A DNA stretch of 10,738 nt from Lachnospiraceae bacterium (GTDB lineage: Bacteria > Bacillota > Clostridia > Oscillospirales > Ruminococcaceae): positions 1 through 10,738 of the forward strand of contig JAMPFE010000065.1 in NCBI GenBank assembly GCA_023664705.1, read 5' to 3'. Below the pieces are notes generated by a model. The model was not told where the DNA came from and did not search any database. It saw only the letters and a list, made by a program, of their open reading frames with translations. The number at the start of each line of letters is the position of its first letter. The stretch's first letter is position 1. A program made the translations under genes and the position numbers. Shown one piece after another: positions 10,659 to 10,738 of this stretch.

Positions 10659-10738
10659 CTAACCGCTTTCCGCGAGGCTTACCTTGCTCGCGAGTACGCG
10701 TACCGTTGTACTGCCGTTCTTGTCAAGCAAGACCACCG
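10659..10738 (-). CDS. C-terminal end of an unidentified early-operon protein (partial)
   Basis: The minus strand reads open from the window edge to a TAG at 10661-10659, giving a 25-residue tail (VVLLDKNGSTTVRV, then LASKVSLAESG). The stop falls 13 nt before the methyltransferase start and just ahead of its ribosome site, the spacing seen throughout this operon, and the codons resemble the neighbours. The other two frames stop earlier. The piece is too short to identify. Confidence 0.55.
   Translation of the reverse strand, partial: VVLLDKNGSTTVRVLASKVSLAESG

Noticed and set aside
10700..10738. Minus-strand promoter with TTGACA near the right edge
   Set aside because: The hexamer lies inside a likely coding tail and no -10 box occurs 16-18 nt downstream.

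Overview
The window looks like part of a temperate phage of a Gram-positive, probably gut-dwelling member of the Clostridia. The basis is strong AGGAGG-type ribosome sites, TTGACA-17-TATAAT promoters, G+C-moderate codon use and protein styles familiar from clostridial prophages; no taxon can be assigned from sequence alone. The integrase is followed by what looks like a complete phage attachment site: a tRNA 3' end with the same 20-bp direct repeat on both sides. This suggests the DNA was read in circular or excised form, or across a circular permutation, and not as an integrated prophage.

Left to right on the + strand: (1) 17-870 holds two small genes of a pair I have seen in clostridial phage-like clusters, function unknown, followed by a terminator. 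(2) 959-2502 is a self-contained, AT-rich unit with its own promoter, a small membrane protein, a lipoprotein and a terminator; this is the layout of a lysogeny-expressed 'moron' cargo. (3) 2532-4331 is an immunity-type operon: a ribbon-helix-helix (RHH) protein with a palindrome around its own -10 box, two small proteins, an ORF6N antirepressor-like protein and a terminator. Between the RHH gene and the second gene, the minus strand carries a consensus promoter and an intrinsic terminator that define an antisense RNA of about 70 nt. The mRNA there can fold into two mutually exclusive hairpins, one of which hides the next ribosome binding site. The arrangement matches phage P22 immI (arc - sar RNA - ant) in logic and is the main discovery candidate. 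(4) 4328-5411 is a tyrosine integrase driven by a promoter embedded in two 23-bp direct repeats. (5) 5442-5693 is the attachment region.

From 5709 to the right edge everything reads leftward as one tightly packed operon ending at a strong terminator (5709-5739). In transcription order it encodes the end of an unknown protein, a C5 DNA methyltransferase carrying an in-frame HNH homing-endonuclease insert, two zinc-ribbon proteins, a RusA-family resolvase, SSB, a 21-residue peptide, a protein with about three tandem winged-helix modules, a phage hypothetical and a helix-turn-helix protein. This is an early replication/recombination/modification module; its promoter lies outside the window.

Working together, the leftward operon would serve DNA replication and protection, while the rightward block decides lysogeny, integration and lysogenic conversion, with the two converging on attP.
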